From Alopecurus myosuroides (lineage: Eukaryota; Streptophyta; Magnoliopsida; Poales; Poaceae), in contig CM054062.1 of assembly GCA_028641055.1 (NCBI GenBank), positions 184,077,958 through 184,141,957 on the forward strand: 64,000 nt of DNA. The letters run 5' to 3'. Position numbers and translations under genes: made by a program. How positions within the stretch are numbered: the stretch's first letter is position 1; each line of letters opens with the position of its first letter. This document shows positions 24,002-37,302 of this stretch, piece after piece. A model generated the notes under the pieces. It searched no databases, had not been told where the DNA came from, and was given only the letters and a program-made list of their open reading frames with translations.

Positions 24002-27000
24002 TTTGTGCACTTTCACCTTTCAGATTCAAATCAGCACAAACATCCTATACACCCTGAATGCATTAAGGAAAGGAGAATATTCAAACGAGATCTTTCAGAA
24101 GCAAGAATTAAACCTAATGGCAAGACCCGTTCCACCTATAATTATGCTACATCTGCTTGTCAAGCCCAGGCTGAACCCTCGCAACTTAGTTAATCAAGAC
24201 AGAGCCCATATGACTAAAGGCTGCACTGGAAGAAATCTAAACTTGGGGAACATCATAATCACTTGGTTCCTGGGTGGCATTCCTTCAAGTGAACACCCCT
24301 CGGGGAGACACTCAACTCTCATCAGCCAAACAACCAAATCCACCCAGGTGGTTCATTGAATGTTATACTTAGGATTTTTCCTCAACATCTAGTAAAACCA
24401 TTTGTAATATTGCATAACATCTACTAAGTTCTAAGGCTATCAAAATAATAAGGTAGAAGGAATGGCTATACACTACTAGGATAATAACATGGCATAATAT
24501 AACTTAGTAAAAGTTCCTATCATGCATACTACTCAAAAATCAACTAATGCATATAGAAAATAATGGGTAGTTGATGGTGTGTTACTTGCCTTGTTGAAGT
24601 TGGTGAAGATATCACACTCTCTTCACAAAAGATCGTTGCTCTCCGTATAATCTATTCATTGAAAACACAATAACAAAATAAACAAGCATCCTTGCAAACA
24701 AACATACAAGTGTAGAAAACATACAGAGCAACTAACATATCAAGAGGGGTTTAACCAAGTTGGTTAGGACAAGGTCAAGGTTTGATTTTGAAAAGATTCA
24801 TTCTCTAATGGTTCAATACATTCTAAGTAGTTTCCAGGGGTTTACTTGGGATGGACTAGGTTGAGTTTGATGTGCTCTAATTTTATTGGAAACATATTTA
24901 TCTAAAAACTCACTATTTCAACTAAAGTAACACATAACAAAGTGTAACACTTAGTTGTTTTCATCAAAACATTTGAGTGTTATAAGGTAGTCCTTCCATT
25001 TTTGTTTAGGGTAGGTCTAGGTTCAACTAACTTCATAACAATGGAGACAACAAATTAAAGTCTTGGAATTTTCCACTTGGGTCAATGGTTGGACAAAAAC
25101 AACTTGTTATTCTTCAACTTGTATGGATTGCTCCAAGTCTTCACATGCTTGTCTTCTTGAAGATCATATCCATGATTCTATTTTAGTCTTGTTTCCTTGG
25201 ATTGGATTATTCTCTTGGTCTTGATAGATTTTTCATGGCTTTCACTTCACTAATTGGTTTGGGTATGGGATGGGCACAAAAACCACTAAGTTAAATTGAA
25301 AGAAAATAAGAAGAAAGATAGAAAGAGAGAAGGAGATGTTTTCTTCTGAATTTCTTCACACTTGTACTTCCTTGAGTTGCTTCTAGTTGTGGTGAAGTCC
25401 AATTCCCTTACTTCAATTTCTTCAGTGATCTTACTAGTAGTTCTTCATGTTGCCACCAAGTTGAAAGTGAAGTGCCTTCTATTGCTTGAGTCTTGTTTTC
25501 CATTTGCTATCTTGATGAATTCTTGAAGCAAGAATAGGGGAGTGGAGAAGTAGATAGAAACTATAGTAGTAGTGTTTTGGGTGCACTACTTGGTCTTATA
25601 TGTGATTGACACATACTAGGGACTTGGTCTTGGCTCCAAAATAGCCATAACATCAAAGAATAGATGATGAAAACAATTTCTAAGACATGGTGAAAATGGA
25701 TGTATCACTATGTGTGACACCTGGGGTGTTACCCTAAATAGGAAGTGTTTGTTTTCTTTTTGCTTGCATCACATGCATCACATGAGCATTGCATTCTGTT
25801 TTTCAAAACAACTCAAAATTCAAACACAATTAAAACTTTCCCACATGTTCAAACTTCCCAATTTCAAAGTTGCAAACTATACCACTCAATTGTTTTTCAA
25901 CAATTTGAAGTTGTTTTAATCCAATTGCTTGTTAATAAAATCTTTCCTTTTATCAAACCTCCCAATGGCAATAAAATTTCAAATCTTTTTTCCTCCTTAT
26001 TTGACATGATAAAATTGTGGTTTAAACCTTAAAGTTATCGCCAACTATTAAATTCAATAATGTTTGCAAATTGCTTGAACTTATTAATAGAATTTGTTTG
26101 TTTCCAAAATTCCCAAACCAAACCTTATTTGAAATTCAACCTACCACTTAAAATCAAACTAACATTTTAAATTTTGAAATCATTAACTAACCTTTGCTTT
26201 TGATTATTGTCTTGCAACTTAATAAAATTAATTACCAAATAAACACCCCAAACTCTATTTGGAAAATTCAACTAACACCATTAAATAAAAGTAAGATTTT
26301 TTTCAAAGTTGTGAATAATGTAAACATTTGCTTCTAATTTTCTGTTTTGAAAACTAACACAAATAAATTCATGAAAGAAAACCCTAAACCCCCCCTCCAA
26401 ATTCTATTCCTTCTCCCTCTTTTATCCTTTACAAAATGTTCATAGGAAAAAAAAAGAGAAAAATAGAGAAGAGAGGGGTGAGCTGAGAGAAAAGTGCAGC
26501 CCACCCCATCCTCCTATTCTCCCCCAGCCCATTACCCCTTCTGGCCCATACCCCCTCCTCTTCTGTCGTCTTCTTCGTTGCGTCAGCAACTGTACGAACC
26601 TCGCAGCACCATCCGATCCCCTCTCCCCCCTCTACGATCACCTCCGTACCATTGCTCCTCCCTCCTTAAATCCACCACCCTACCCTCTGCTAACCCTAGT
26701 CCCATCCGCCGCGCCGCCAGTTCCTCCTCTCCCTTCCACCTGCTTGTCTGTTCTTCTGAACCTGCATCCACACCTCAACAGTGAGCTCGCCGTCAGAACC
26801 CTGCCGCCGTCCCGCCACCACGAGCCCCCTCAAGACCAGCTCTCCACAGGAATGGAACCACGGCTATCCCCTCTACCGCCTCGCCCCTTCGCCGTTTGCT
26901 GGGAGACGCTGTGGTGGCCGCGCCGTCGCCGGCCACCGTCGCCTTCCTCTCCGTCGACAGCGCCTCGTCGACGAGCACCGAGGTGAGCGCTCCGTAGCTC

Positions 27001-27263
27001 TCCTTCCCCTCGATTTTCCTTTCGCATGTCCACGCCCATGGCCGCACTGCGAACACCCGCACACCTCCGCGAGCACAGCACCGATGCACGTTAGATCACG
27101 GCCGGCCGCGGCCTTCCGATCGATCACCGTCAGGTTCAGTTAGCGGTGTCGAGTTTCAGTTAAACGCCGTGGGTTGCCTTATATTCAGTCAACCATCCCT
27201 TCCATCACAACCAGCTTCAGTACCGTAGTGGTACTGCATCCGTCCGCGCAGCGCTAGCACCCG

Positions 27264-27274
27264 GGGTCGATCCC
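27264..27274 (+). promoter_or_regulatory. B-box-like core in the E2 5' LTR
   Basis: GGGTCGATCCC is a shortened B-box-like palindrome at the place matching the E1 A/B-box pair (about 1.55 kb into the LTR). The upstream A-box is degenerate here. Confidence 0.3.
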
Positions 27275-29466
27275 CCGCGGGCGCAACCCCCCTTTTTCGA
27301 TTTTCTTCCGCGCGCAGCAGGGCCCACTGGTCATAGACCGCGGTGCCCTGTCACCCTCCAACCGCGCCCACGCAGCGCCAGCGTGGCCTGGGCCCTCTGT
27401 CAGTGGCTGTGTACAGCCACTGCAGAGTAACAAAAGGTTTTTAATTTTTTCTGTTTTACTTTTCAGCCCTTAAAAATTACAGATTAGTCCTCTATTTTAA
27501 ATTGATAATAACTTTCAGAATATAACTCTAAATAACAAAAGTAAAATATGTTTATTGTTCTAAATTAAATTATCTATCTTTTGGTACCATTTGTTTCCTG
27601 TTTTGAATTTTCAAAATGCAATTCAAATTTGAATTCAAATAATTCAATTGCAATTTGATAAAATCAATAACTAATTCATTCTTAATCCAATAAATGCAAA
27701 TAAAATATGTTTTTCAGTCCAAATTCAATGTACTTTCTGTTTATCAACTTTGTTTTGCATTTTGGGCAATTAAAAATTAATGTTATTCAATAATTCTTAA
27801 AAATGACAAATTAAATGGCATAATTAATAACTTGCAAATGGTTGCTCCAAATTAAATACTCAAAACATGAATTTCATCCAATATCACATGCCACACTTGA
27901 ATATCAACTTTGTTTTCTGGTTTGCCCCATTCACATTGGATAATTGTTTCATCTATTAATTAATGCATTTAAATTGGGAATATGCTTAACTAAATCATTT
28001 GAAATTGTTTTCCAACAAATAAAATATGTTTTCAAACCAGAAAAAACATAACCTTTTCAAATATGAATTTGAATTTGTGTTTTGAACAAATAAAATTCAA
28101 ATAATATTCACACTTGAATTAAATTCAATTAAAACTTGTTTAAACTTGTTTACTTCATAATTAAATCATTGTAATTCCTTTTTCAATAATTGAAACATGT
28201 AATCCACCTAAAATTTTGTGTTCTAATCAAATATGGACTTTGTTATCTATTTTGAACAATTAAACTTGATGAAAACAACAATTGTTTGTGTGACACCCTT
28301 AAGGAACCAAAATTTTCTAACTTAATAAATAAATTTCTAAAATTGGTAAACCTTATTTCCAACTGGTTCTATTGTTGTTATTTTGTTGTTTTCCTCATCA
28401 ATGCATCATGCTAATCCACTTTCACCTATTGGTTAGTTGTAAAACAATTGTTTCAACCATAATTCATGGGCTTTTCATATGCAACTCAAATTGCATATGG
28501 GTCCATTTAAATCTGTTTATCATGTCCACTAGTTTCTTTCTATGCATCCATTAAATTGTCATGCATATAAAATAGGATCATGCTGGATCTTTTGCTGTAG
28601 TAGTAATTGTTGCATCCGGTGTTTGTTCGAGGTTCATTGCTTCTTCCCGGATAGGACGTTGAGATGATGTGAGCAACGACAAGTTCTGCTACCTAGCTGG
28701 ATCTCAGGCAAGTATACTCACTTGCTGCCAAATGGCTGCTTTTCACCACTTGTTACCGATTCTTTCCGTTGTTCTTATTCTAGCCTGTTGATACGATGCT
28801 TGTGTCTCGATCCTATCGTATGTTTACCTTGCAGCCATGATATAGCCTTTCCTTCCACTTCCTATTAACTGTTGATTGTTTACCTCGTTGGCCTTCGTGT
28901 CGTAGCTGCATGCTTAGGGTTGCTTTGCTCGAGTCTGTTGTCGGTTACTTCTTTTACTATCCTTTATTATCGTTCTGGGGGCTCGATGTTAATCAATCAA
29001 TCCTGTTAATGCTAATGGTAATAATAATTTGATGATAAGGCACCGGCAGGAGGCCCTATGTGGTTTTGAGGCCTGCTAGTGTCGACCCTAATAGGAAAAG
29101 GGTCTTGTCTACTGATCCATGATGAGCGCACTAACCGCATGTGGGAAGCGAGTATGGGCCCCCCCCCCCAATTTGACTCGATTCGCATCTCGTCCAAATC
29201 GCCTCATTTAGTTCGGGCTTTCCATTTGCTGCATGCATGATCTTGCGAGCCCTTGGTACCCGGGTGGAACTTTCGTAGTCGGCATATAGGGGGACACGTT
29301 CTTAGAGTGCTATGAGGGTCCATTTTCTTCTGGGCTCGATTAGCCGTGCGCCCAAGGTGCTTTGGGCTTGATGCGAAGAAGAGTTGAGTTGTGTTGAGTA
29401 CCTCGCTTGGTGGGTTGATCCCCCGTCTGGCGGGTTATTCTTACGTGTACGGCCAAATTGGTGCAA

Positions 29467-29508
29467 CCCTGCAGGGATAATCTTCTCGAGAAGCCGTGTT
29501 TTCCGCGG
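29467..29508 (+). other. Triple-palindrome module in the E2 5' LTR
   Basis: CCCTGCAGGG (29467-29476), CTTCTCGAGAAG (29482-29493), CCGTG/CGCGG with a 5-base loop (29494-29508). Same order as E1 when read on the element strand. Confidence 0.6.
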
Positions 29509-30309
29509 TTATGGATTACTTGGTGAAAGTACTGGCTAACAAGTACTCAGGACAACTTAAACCTAAGGATTAACAATCTTACACCCAATGATTAACAACT
29601 TGACTAGTAATAGGCTTATTGACACAATAATCTGAACCATCATTAATCCAACTGTGTGAGTTATCCTCGGATTGCTTCTTCGGATAAGGGGCGAGATCCA
29701 GGATGGGTTTGTTTGAAGTTATCTTTCAGTTGGTTACAATACTCGATCTTATCTTCCTTCTGTTAGCCGGAAGTTGTAGTGTGTGTCTGTAGTTGGTTAG
29801 TGCAGCCCGCTGTCGCTTATTTGCAATAACCCCTTCCTTTCCGTTGATCCCAAAGTATTTGTATCTTGTGATGACTGGCTACGCCGGTATCTTGTGAGTA
29901 TGGTTTATCCACTTGCCAGTACTTAACCGTACTGACCCACGAATCTTTTTCGTGGCTGCATATTCAACATTGCAGTCAACAGGTTTGAAGTCTGACGACG
30001 TTAGTTTGGGAATCCCTCCGGCTTGGCCTGGGTAGGGATTGGACGCTCTCGGTTATCTTCAGGACTCTTAGTCCAATTTGTATCTTGTCCGTAGACGGAC
30101 GATACGTTGTTTCTTCCGCTGTTATTTGGATCTTTGTATTGTATAAGTTGTATCCCTGGCTCACTTGAGTCATCTTGTAAATCTCTTTTCTGTTGTTGTT
30201 GTGGATTATTCGTGAACTGTTATCACAAGTGGCAACCTGGAATCGGTTATTATGTGGATTTTGGCGGGAAGGCTGAAATCTGCATAGTGCCCGATCTCGG
30301 GGCGTCACA

Positions 30310-30784
30310 AATGGTATCAGAGCCTTGGTTCCGATTCCCGAGATTGTTTCGATACGAATGGTTATCGAAGCAACGGGTCCGCAAAGCCTGTAGGATAACC
30401 TCGCTAACGGTCGTTGTTCCTAGAGTGTCAAAAACTATTTCTGCTAAACTATTTTGGAAAATATCTCAATAGGATTCTTGTTTTCTCCTTATCCCCATTC
30501 TATTTCCCCTCCCATCTTGTTTGTTTTGGAGTCTCCCCCTTTGTCTATCTTTCAAAGTGTTATGACCCTACGTGTGTGGATGTTTTCTGAGCCTTTAACC
30601 TAATAGGTTCGATCATCGGAAGATTCCTGGTGGAAGAATATCGTCATCACACCGAGCAAGAATCCCTTGTTAGTGGTGTCGAGGAGATCAACATGAAGCA
30701 CGAAGATTCGATAGTCGAACTTTTTTCCCATCCCGGGTTAGCAGGTGGATTGCGAGGGCGCAATCCCTTGTTAGTGGTGTCGTC
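30310..30784 (+). other. E2 internal domain, non-coding
   Basis: 475 bp with PBS at the left end. At the right end an 8-bp hairpin (30747-30754 with 30759-30766, loop AGGG) and a 21-bp direct repeat (30661-30681, 30762-30782) stand where a polypurine tract would be expected. No frame longer than a few dozen codons is convincing. Confidence 0.88.
30312..30324 (+). promoter_or_regulatory. E2 primer binding site (initiator Met tRNA)
   Basis: TGGTATCAGAGCC, two bases after the 5' LTR, the standard plant PBS. Confidence 0.95.
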
Positions 30785-32339
30785 TGTAACACCTGGGGTG
30801 TTACCCTAAATAGGAAGTGTTTGTTTTCTTTTTGCTTGCATCACATGCATCACATGAGCATTGCATTCTGTTTTTCAAAACAACTCAAAATTCAAACACA
30901 ATTAAAACTTTCCCACATGTTCAAACTTCCCAATTTCAAAGTTGCAAACTATACCACTCAATTGTTTTTCAATAATTTGAAGTTGTTTTAATCCAATTGC
31001 TTGTTAATAAAATCTTTCCTTTTATCAAACCTCCCAATGGCAATAAAATTTCAAATCTTTTTTCCTCCTTATTTGACATGATCAAATTGTGGTTTAAACC
31101 TTAAAGTTATTGCCAACTATTAAATTCAATAATGTTTGCAAATTGCTTGAACTTATTAATAGAATTTGTTTGTTTCCAAAATTCCCAAACCAAACCTTAT
31201 TTGAAATTCAACCTACCACTTAAAATCAAACTAACATTTTAAATTTTGAAATCATTAACTAACCTTTGCTTTTGATTATTGTCTTGCAACTTAATAAAAT
31301 TAATTACCAAATAAACACCCCAAACTCTATTTGGAAAATTCAACTAACACCATTAAATCAAAGTAAGATTTTTTTCAAAGTTGTGAATAATGTAAACATT
31401 TGCTTCTAATTTTCTGTTTTGAAAACTAACACAAATAAATTCATGAAAGAAAACCCTAAACCCCCCTCCAAATTCTATTCCTTCTCCCTCTTTTATCCTT
31501 TACAAAATGTTCATAGGAAAAAAAAACAAAAGAGAAAAATAGAGAAGAGAGGGGTGAGCTGAGAGAAAAGGGCAGCCCACCCCATCCTCCTATTCTCCCC
31601 CAGCCCATTACCCCTTCTGGCCCATACCCCCTCCTCTTCTGTCGTCTTCTTCGTTGCGTCAGCAACTGTACGAACCTCGCAGCACCATCCGATCCCCTCT
31701 CCCCCCTCTACGATCACCGCCGTACCATTGCTCCTCCCTCCTTAAATCCACCACCCTACCCTCTGCTAACCCTAGTCCCATCCGCCGCGCCGCCAGTTCC
31801 TCCTCTCCCTTCCACCTGCTTGTCTGTTCTTCTGAACCTGCATCCACACCTCAACAGTGAGCTCGCCGTCAGAACCCCGCCGCCGTCCCGCCACCACGAG
31901 CCCCCTCAAGACCAGCTCTCCACGGGAATGGAACCACAGCTATCCCCTCTACCGCCTCGCCCCTTCGCCGTTTGCTGGGAGACGCTGTGGTGGCCGCGCC
32001 GTCGCCGGCCACCGTCGCCTTCCTCTCCGTCGACAGCGCCTCGTCGACGAGCACCGAGGTGAGCGCTCCGTAGCTCTCCTTCCCCTCGATTTTCCTTTCG
32101 CATGTCCACGCCCACGGCCGCACTGCGAACACTCGCACACCTCCGCGAGCACAACACCGATGCACGTTAGATCACCGCCGGCCGCGGCCTTCCGATCGAT
32201 CACCGTCAGGTTCAGTTAGCGGTGTCGAGTTTCAGTTAAACGCCGTGGGTTGCCTTATATTCAGTCAACCATCCCTTCCATCACAACCAGCTTCAGTACC
32301 GTAGTGGTACTGCATCCGTCCGCGCAGCGCTAGCACCCG

Positions 32340-32350
32340 GGGTCGATCCC
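32340..32350 (+). promoter_or_regulatory. B-box-like core in the E2 3' LTR
   Basis: Second copy of GGGTCGATCCC, unchanged from 27264-27274. Confidence 0.3.
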
Positions 32351-34544
32351 CCGCGGGCGCAAACCCCCTTTTTCGATTTTCTTCCGCGCGCAGCAGGGCC
32401 CACTGGTCATAGACCGCGGTGCCCTGTCACCCTCCAACCGCGCCCACGCAGCGCCAGCGTGGCCTGGGCCCTCTGTCAGTGGCTGTGTACAGCCACTGCA
32501 GAGTAACAAAACGTTTTTAATTTTTCTGTTTTACTTTTCAGCCCTTAAAAATTACAGATTAGTCCTCTATTTTAAATTGATAATAACTTTCAGAATATAA
32601 CTCTAAATAACAAAAGTAAAATATGTTTATTGTTCTAAATTAAATTATCTATCTTTTGGTACCATTTGTTTCATGTTTTGAATTTTCAAAATGCAATTCA
32701 AATTTGAATTCAAATAATTCAATTGCAATTTGATAAAATCAATAACTAATTCATTCTTAATCCAATAAATGCAAATAAAATATGTTTTTCAGTCCAAATT
32801 CAATGTACTTTCTGTTTATCAACTTTGTTTTGCATTTTGGGCAATTAAAAATTAATGTTATTCAATAATTCTTAAAAATGACAAATTAAATGGCATAATT
32901 AATAACTTGCAAATGGTTGCTCCAAATTAAATACTCAAAACATGAATTTCATCCAATATCACATGCCACACTTGAATATCAACTTTGTTTTCTGGTTTGC
33001 CCCATTCACATTGGATAATTGTTTCATCTATTAATTAATGCATTTAAATTGGGAATATGCTTAACTAAATCATTTGAAATTGTTTTCCAACAAATAAAAT
33101 ATGTTTTCAAACCAGAAAAAACATAACCTTTTCAAATATGAATTTGAATTTGTGTTTTGAACAAATAAAATTCAAATAATATTCACACTTGAATTAAATT
33201 CAATTAAAACTTGTTTAAACTTGTTTACTTCATAATTAAATCATTGTAATTCCTTTTTCAATAATTGAAACATGTAATCCACCTAAAATTTTGTGTTCTA
33301 ATCAAATATGGACTTTGTTATCTGTTTTGAACAATTAAACTTGATGAAAACAACAATTGTTTGTGTGACACCCTTAAGGAACCAAAATTTTCTAACTTAA
33401 TAAATAAATTTCTAAAATTGGTAAACCTTATTTCCAACTGGTTCTATTGTTGTTATTTTGTTGTTTTCCTCATCAATGCATCATGCTAATCCACTTTCAC
33501 CTATTGGTTAGTTGTAAAACAATTGTTTCAACCATAATTCATGGGCTTTTCATATGCAACTCAAATTGCATATGGGTCCATTTAAATCTGTTTATCATGT
33601 CCACTAGTTTCTTTCTATGCATCCATTAAATTGTCATGCATATAAAATAGGATCATGCTGGATCTTTTGCTGTAGTAGTAATTGTTGCATCCGGTGTTTG
33701 TTCGAGGTTCATTGCTTCTTCCCGGATAGGACGTTGAGATGATGTGAGCAACGACAAGTTCTGCTACCTAGCTGGATCTCAGGCAAGTATACTCACTTGC
33801 TGCCAAATGGCTGCTTTTCATCACTTGTTACCGATTCTTTCCGTTGTTCTTATTCTAGCCTGTTGATACGATGCTTGTGTCTCGATCCTATCGTATGTTT
33901 ACCTTGCAGCCATGATATAGCCTTTCCTTCCACTTCCTATTAACTGTTGATTGTTTACCTCGTTGGCCTTCGTGTCGTAGCTGCATGCTTAGGGTTGCTT
34001 TGCTCGAGTCTGTTGTCGGTTACTTCTTTTACTATCCTTTATTATCGTTCTGGGGGCTCGATGTTAATCAATCAATCCTGTTAATGCTAATGGTAATAAT
34101 AATTTGATGATAAGGCACCGACAGGAGGCCCTATGTGGTTTTGAGGCCTGCTAGTGTCGACCCTAATAGGAAAAGGGTCTTGTCTACTGATCCATGATGA
34201 GCGCACTAACCGCATGTGGGAAGCGAGTATGGGCGCCCCCCCCCCCCAATTTGACTCGATTCGCATCTCGTCCAAATCGCCTCATTTAGTTCGGGCTTTC
34301 CATTTGCTGCATGCATGATCTTGCGAGCCCTTGGTACCCGGGTGGAACTTTCGTAGTCGGCATATAGGGGGACACGTTCTTAGAGTGCTATGAGGTTCCA
34401 TTTTCTTCTGGGCTCGATTAGCCGTGCGCCCAAGGTGCTTTGGGCTTGATGCGAAGAAGAGTTGAGTTGTGTTGAGTACCTCGCTTGGTGGGTTGATCCC
34501 CCGTCTGGCGGGTTATTCTTACGTGTACGGCCAAATTGGTGCAA

Positions 34545-34586
34545 CCCTGCAGGGATAATATTCTCGAGAAGCCGTGTTTTCCGCGG
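34545..34586 (+). other. Triple-palindrome module in the E2 3' LTR
   Basis: As in the 5' LTR, except that the first base of the 12-mer (34560-34571) is A instead of C, breaking the outermost pair. The other two palindromes are intact. Confidence 0.55.
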
Positions 34587-37302
34587 TTATGGATTACTTG
34601 GTGAAAGTACTGGCTAACAAGTACTCATGACAACTTAAACCTAATGATTAACAATCTTACACCCAATGATTAACAACTTGACTAGTAATAGGCTTATTGA
34701 CACAATAATCTGAACCATCATTAATCCAACTGTGTGAGTTATCCTCGGATTGCTTCTTCGGATAAGGGGCGAGATCCAGGATGGGTTTGTTTGAAGTTAT
34801 CTTTCAGTTGGTTACAATACTCGATCTTATCTTCCTTCTGTTAGCCGGAAGTTGTAGTGTGTGTCTGTAGTTGGTTAGTGCAGCCCGCTGTCGCTTATTT
34901 GCAATAACCCCTTCCTTTCCGTTGATCCCAAAGTATTTGTATCTTGTGATGACTGGCTACGCCGGTATCTTGTGAGTATGGTTTATCCACTTGCCAGTAC
35001 TTAACCGTACTGACCCACGAATCTTTTTCGTGGCTGCATATTCAACATTGCAGTCAACAGGTTTGAAGTCTGACGACGTTAGTTTGGGAATCCCTCCGGC
35101 TTGGCCTGGGCAGGGATTGGACGCTCTCGGTTATCTTCAGGACTCTTAGTCCAATTTGTATCTTGTCCGTAGACGGACGATACGTTGTTTCTTCCGCTGT
35201 TATTTGGATCTTTGTATTGTATCAGTTGTATCCCTGGCTCACTTGAGTCATCTTGTAAATCTCTTTTCTGTTGTTGTTGTGGATTATTCGTGAACTGTTA
35301 TAATGTTATCACAAGTGGCAACCTGGAATCGGTTATTATGTGGATTTTGGCGGGAAGGCTGAAATCTGCATAGTGCCCGATCTCGGGGCGTCACACTATG
35401 TAGGGTTTTTGGTAAAAAGCACATGGTCATGGTCCCAAGGTGTCCAAAATGGTTAGGCACTAATGTATCTGGTTCAAGGTTACCAAATGGATCAATTTTG
35501 CAAAAGGAACTATATTGAAATTATTTATAGAATTAAATCTATGTCAAAAATACTCAAATAGTCCACTTAATTCTAAATCCAATTTTAACTTGTTCAAAAA
35601 TTATTTTGAAACAGAGGATATGAAAGTACACATCCTAAGGTTTCCAAAAATATTTTATTTGCAATTTTTGGATTTATAGAATTTGAATTATGCCAAAATT
35701 CATCAAACAAGCATATTTGAAATTAAACAAATTTTAAATGGTCAAATTTAAATTTGGCTAGTGCCAAAGGTTTCTACATATTGTGATGATTTCAAAAAGT
35801 CCAAGTTGGCTAAATTTGGCTTATGGATCAAAAGTTATGATGATTTTAATATGCAGGGGCTTATCTGCAAAACTGTCAAACAAATCTAGCGGGAGAAAAA
35901 TCAAATTACAGCATGGGCCACGTGGCTGGATCTGATTGGATGCTGTTGCTGACTGTGCTGCTGCGTGGCTGCTAACTGGACTAGGTGACGTGGATAAGTC
36001 ATGGATCTGGATCGTTAGATTGAGATCTAACGGTGGCGTACCCCTTTAGGGTGGATCTAATATGGGCCATCCATCCAAATCGGACGGCGGAGAGAGGGGG
36101 AGGGATCTCACCGGAGGTCTCCCGCCGGAGATGGTGACGCGGTGGCTGGAGACGCAGAAGTTTTGACGCTGGCGGCGATGTAGACGGCCTCCGGGCTCCT
36201 GGAGGTGACGAGGAGGATCACCTCGACACGGTGAGGCGATTGGTGATGGTGGCGAGGCCTCTCGTTTCCTGGGGGCGGCACCTGCGCGCGGACGGAGACG
36301 ATAGACGCCGGCGAGCTCGACCTTCAAGGCGTGGTTGTTTCCCTGCACGAAAAATAAGAACAGAGGGGTGAGGGGGTGCGCAAGGGCACAGGGGTCCAGG
36401 GAGAGGAGGTCTCAGGCTGGGAGGGGGCCTCACCTCTCCGGAATTGAGCTCGAACGGTGGCGGCAGAGAGTGAAAGGGGAGGCGGGCTGAGGTTGTTGGG
36501 CTCGTTTCTGGGCCGCTTGGTTCTGCGCGGGGGCGAGAGATGGGGATAGGGAGGGGGTTTTGGGCTGGGTTGGTTTCTTTTTTTTTTGTTCCTTCTCTTT
36601 TTCTGTTTTCTCATTTTATTTATAACTTTTGTTTTAAATATCAAATAGACTCAAACCAATTTCTAAAAATTTGTAAAAACATTATCTTTAAACCAAAACA
36701 AGTGTGTGCTATTTTTCAACACATTTCAAATTTTATATTTTGAAAATATAAATAAAACACTAATAGTACTTAAAGCCATTTTAAAATTTAGAAAATAATA
36801 AATTGATGTTATTGTCTAAATAAAATTCAGAGACATTTTGCATGTCATATACTATTTTTGGAAAGCCATTTCACCTTATTTTATATTGCATATTTTTAAG
36901 ATATGATGGGTTTACTAATAGTAACTTAATGCCATTTAATTAATTCATATCAAATAATTAATATTGTTGATCAATAAAATTCCAGAGAGTTACCACTATC
37001 AAAAATGTTGTTTCCAAAAGTGTGATTCATTTTCATATCAAAATAATTCATTGGAAAACATTTAGAGAATATGGTTTGCTTAAATAAAGATAATAGTTAT
37101 TGAATACAGAAATTCTATTTGAAAAAGGTTTAGGGTTTATGAAATTAAGGCAAATTGGATTCTTTATTCCAATTACATATATGTTTTTCTTTTATTTCTT
37201 ACATCTCATTAGATTTTTGGTGACTTGCATAACATGAAAACAAAAAAAATTCAATTTTTAGTGATTTTTGGACTTTCCAAAAATCAGGGATGTTACACTT
37301 CC

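Larger units (their letters stand above)
25713..30309 (+). repeat. E2 5' LTR
   Basis: Runs from TGTGACACCTGGGG to GATCTCGGGGCGTCACA. AT-rich flanks surround a CpG-rich block (about 26480-27430) that looks like a plant transcript leader with an AG/GTGAGC donor-like site at 26982. The frames there (for example 26781-27143) overlap on both strands and have no domain. Confidence 0.93.
25713..35395 (+). mobile_element. E2: complete non-autonomous LTR retrotransposon, 9683 bp
   Basis: 5' LTR 25713-30309 (4597 bp), interior 30310-30784 (475 bp), 3' LTR 30785-35395 (4611 bp), with CTATG target copies at 25708-25712 and 35396-35400. The interior contains a PBS but no coding frame. The LTRs differ at roughly two to three dozen positions by eye, including a 9-bp indel near 35300, so the insertion is young. 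It shares LTR and interior sequence with E1 but in the opposite orientation. It is nested in S1. Confidence 0.95.
30785..35395 (+). repeat. E2 3' LTR
   Basis: Near-identical to 25713-30309. Starts TGTAACACCTGGGG, so its terminal hairpin is perfect where the 5' copy has one G. Ends GGGGCGTCACA at 35395, followed by CTATG. Confidence 0.93.
23340..37297 (-). mobile_element. S1: solo LTR (4270 bp) split by E2
   Basis: The left piece 23340-25712 begins TGTAGCGTTCCC and the right piece 35401-37297 ends GGGATGTTACA. CTTCC flanks both outer ends (23335-23339, 37298-37302), so only one LTR is present with a target duplication, as left by LTR-LTR recombination. The CCATAACCG...palindrome module lies in the same orientation as in E1 and E3, so the LTR reads on the minus strand. 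No coding frame is supported. S1 is a different family from E1/E2. Confidence 0.82.

Noticed and set aside
26781..27143. 120-codon plus-strand frame in the E2 LTR, repeated at 31857-32219
   Set aside because: Low-complexity Pro/Arg/Ser composition, antisense frames of similar length, no domain, inside an LTR.
37297..37302. S1 and the gag-like remnant plus gypsy pol forming one element
   Set aside because: The gag-like frame is on the plus strand and pol on the minus strand, and S1 has its own target duplication, so they are separate insertions.
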